Notes under the pieces: generated by a model | Seen by the model: only the letters and a program-made list of their open reading frames with translations | Databases searched by the model: none | What the model was told of the DNA's origin: nothing | Translations under genes and position numbers: made by a program | Shown: positions 6,183 to 7,380 of the stretch, in pieces | Position numbering within the stretch: position 1 is the stretch's first letter | Layout of the letters: every line of letters begins with the position of its first letter | Source: an uncultured Pirellula sp. | GTDB lineage: Bacteria > Planctomycetota > Planctomycetia > Pirellulales > Pirellulaceae | Assembly (NCBI GenBank): GCA_903837255.1 | Contig: CAILTZ010000141.1 | Span: 1 to 7,380, forward strand | Direction: 5' to 3' | Length of the DNA stretch: 7,380 nucleotides

Positions 6183-6236
6183 AACGGTATGATTTTAGCA
6201 GTTAACTGCACATTCTAGAACCGATAGAGTCAGCCA
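6183..6236. promoter_or_regulatory. Divergent hpnC / ispH control region with 12-bp palindrome
   Basis: This is the only intergenic stretch between the divergent hpnC and ispH genes (54 nt, or up to 246 nt if hpnC starts at 5990). It is AT-rich compared with its surroundings. GCAGTTAACTGC at 6198-6209 is a perfect 12-bp inverted repeat, and a second palindrome TTCTAGAA follows at 6213-6220. TATGAT at 6188-6193 could be a -10 box for ispH; it has only a poor -35 partner (TTCGCG, 6165-6170). On the other strand TAAAAT (6197-6192) could serve hpnC. The long palindrome would then lie at the start of ispH transcription, a typical operator position. Promoter and operator roles are inference only. 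Confidence 0.4.
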
Positions 6237-7166
6237 ATGAAGATTTTACTTGCGTCTCCTCGCGGATTTTGTGCGGGGGTGAATATGGCTGTACAGAGCC
6301 TAGAACTTGCCCTCAAGCATTTCGGGGCGCCGGTGTACGTGTACCACGAAATCGTGCACAATCAGTACGTGGTCAAGTCGTTTCAGGCCAAGGGCGCTGT
6401 TTTCGTTGATTCCCTGGATGAGATCCCCCCGAAGTCGACGGTTCTTTTTTCTGCACACGGCGTGGCCCCCGCGATCCGCAAGCTAGCCCAAGAGCGGCAG
6501 CTACATGCCATCGATGCGACTTGTCCGTTGGTGACGAAAGTCCATTTGGAAGCGATCAAGTTCGCCAAAGAGAATTATACGATTGTCTTGATCGGTCACG
6601 AAGGGCACGATGAGGTTATCGGAACGATGGGTGAGGCACCCGAGGCGATCGTGCTGGTTGAATCCACGGAGGATGTCAACCGACTTGAGTACAGTCCCGA
6701 TACGAAGCTGGCTTATTTGACTCAAACGACCCTGAGTGTCGACGATGCGAATCGGATCATCGAAGGGCTCAAGACTAGGTTTCCTTGGATTGTTGGTCCC
6801 CCCAAAGAAGACATATGTTACGCGACACAAAATCGCCAGGAGGCGGTTCGCGTGATTGCAAGCGATGCGACCAAGGTGATTGTTTTGGGCTCTCAAAATA
6901 GCAGCAACTCACAGCGATTGCGGGAGTTGGCTCAGGAGCAAGGCCGCAAGGCATTCTTGATCGATGGCCCCGAGGATCTATCGCTAGAATGGTTCGATGA
7001 TTCTGATGTCGTTTTGGTAACCGCAGGTGCTAGTGCACCCGAGGAGGTGATATCCAGGACTTTGGAATGGCTACAAGACAACTTCAATGCGGAATTGGAA
7101 CTGCGTGAAGTTCGCAAGGAAGAGGTCCATTTCCCGCTCCCCCGAGCGTTGCGAGTTCTGAGTTAA
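6237..7166 (+). CDS. ispH: 4-hydroxy-3-methylbut-2-enyl diphosphate reductase
   Basis: IspH (LytB) carries out the last step of the MEP pathway, reducing HMBPP to IPP and DMAPP with an iron-sulfur cluster, in the cytoplasm. The 309-aa length is typical. The three cluster cysteines are present: C12 in PRGFCAGV, C96 in DATCPLV and C194 in DICYATQNRQ. The substrate-contacting residues are also there: H41 in EIVHN, H74 in SAHGV, H124 and E126 in GHEGHDEVIGTMGE, the TQTTLSVDD loop (162-170), the SSN triad (222-224) and S267 in AGASAPEEV. The start is ATG at 6237, where the conserved N-terminus MKILLASPRGFCAG begins; no strong Shine-Dalgarno sequence precedes it. It is divergent from hpnC, whose pathway consumes the FPP built from IspH products. 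It ends 8 nt from the convergent map gene, with no visible terminator between them. Confidence 0.97.
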   Translation: MKILLASPRGFCAGVNMAVQSLELALKHFGAPVYVYHEIVHNQYVVKSFQAKGAVFVDSLDEIPPKSTVLFSAHGVAPAIRKLAQERQLHAIDATCPLVTKVHLEAIKFAKENYTIVLIGHEGHDEVIGTMGEAPEAIVLVESTEDVNRLEYSPDTKLAYLTQTTLSVDDANRIIEGLKTRFPWIVGPPKEDICYATQNRQEAVRVIASDATKVIVLGSQNSSNSQRLRELAQEQGRKAFLIDGPEDLSLEWFDDSDVVLVTAGASAPEEVISRTLEWLQDNFNAELELREVRKEEVHFPLPRALRVLS

Positions 7167-7174
7167 GCCGGAAC

Positions 7175-7380
7175 CTAGAACTTATGGCCAGGCTTGGGGC
7201 CGTTTTGGCAGGTGGTGAGGATCTCCGGGCCCTTTTCGGTCATTAGGACGGTGTGCTCGAATTGAGCCGAGAGGCTTGCGTCGCGAGTCCTCACCGTCCA
7301 ATTGTCCGTGGTGTCAGGCTTGGTAAATCTCCCACCTGCATTGATCATCGGTTCTACGGTGAAGCACAAACCTGGGAGCA
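7175..7380 (-). CDS. map: Type I methionine aminopeptidase, C-terminal part (5' end outside window)
   Basis: The enzyme removes the initiator methionine from new proteins in the cytoplasm, using a two-metal site. About 67 C-terminal residues are visible, and the frame stays open to the edge of the window, so the start lies beyond it. Two of the five metal ligands can be seen: the glutamate of [10 protein letters not shown] and the glutamate of [12 protein letters not shown], both in the standard type I context (PG.xFT.EPMIN and SAQFEHT.L.T). The TTG at 7369 is internal and not a start. After the domain end (EILTT) there is a short tail, [11 protein letters not shown]. The gene converges on ispH with only 8 nt between the stop codons and no recognisable terminator hairpin. 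Confidence 0.93.
   Translation of the reverse strand, partial: LPGLCFTVEPMINAGGRFTKPDTTDNWTVRTRDASLSAQFEHTVLMTEKGPEILTTCQNGPKPGHKF

Noticed and set aside
7167..7200. Possible bidirectional terminator between ispH and map
   Set aside because: Only short imperfect pairings (such as CCAGGCTTGG) are present, with no stable stem followed by a U tract.

Overview
The window looks like chromosomal DNA of a planctomycete, probably of the Pirellulales type. Two things point there: an FhcC/FwdC-type subunit of the tetrahydromethanopterin-linked formyltransferase/hydrolase complex, which among bacteria is found mainly in methylotrophic proteobacteria and Planctomycetes, and a complete HpnC/HpnD/HpnE squalene pathway, together with the general style of the proteins. 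The assignment is inference from gene content; there is no rRNA or other phylogenetic marker in the window. Seven protein genes fill almost the whole sequence, and no stretch over 300 bases lacks a candidate gene. I see no rRNA, tRNA, CRISPR array, insertion sequence or phage gene.

Left part (1-2709, plus strand): the 3' end of a CPBP-family membrane protease gene, a DOMON/CBM9-like protein of unknown role, fhcC (one-carbon metabolism) and nadD (NAD synthesis). They run in one direction with gaps of 30-60 nt and may be co-transcribed, although their functions are unrelated. The other Fhc subunits (A, B, D) are not here.

Central part (2670-6182, minus strand): hpnC followed by one long gene in which an HpnD-type synthase domain is joined in a single uninterrupted frame to an HpnE-type FAD oxidoreductase. 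In the known pathway HpnD converts 2 FPP to presqualene diphosphate, HpnC converts that to hydroxysqualene, and HpnE reduces hydroxysqualene to squalene. The fusion therefore joins the first and third steps and leaves the second on a separate protein. The hpnD-hpnE gene ends 40 nt inside the convergent nadD.

Right part (6237-7380): ispH (last step of the MEP isoprenoid pathway) is transcribed divergently from hpnC across a short region containing a 12-bp perfect palindrome. IPP/DMAPP production and FPP-consuming squalene synthesis are thus placed back to back. The 3' end of a type I methionine aminopeptidase gene converges on ispH, 8 nt away.

The most unusual sequence-level signals are three separate near-perfect tandem duplications of 15-16 bp. 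One sits at the fhcC start, one inside hpnDE, and one exactly on the hpnC/hpnDE junction. The junction copy appears to have split an ancestral ATGA stop/start overlap, leaving a seven-codon mini-ORF in front of the real start.
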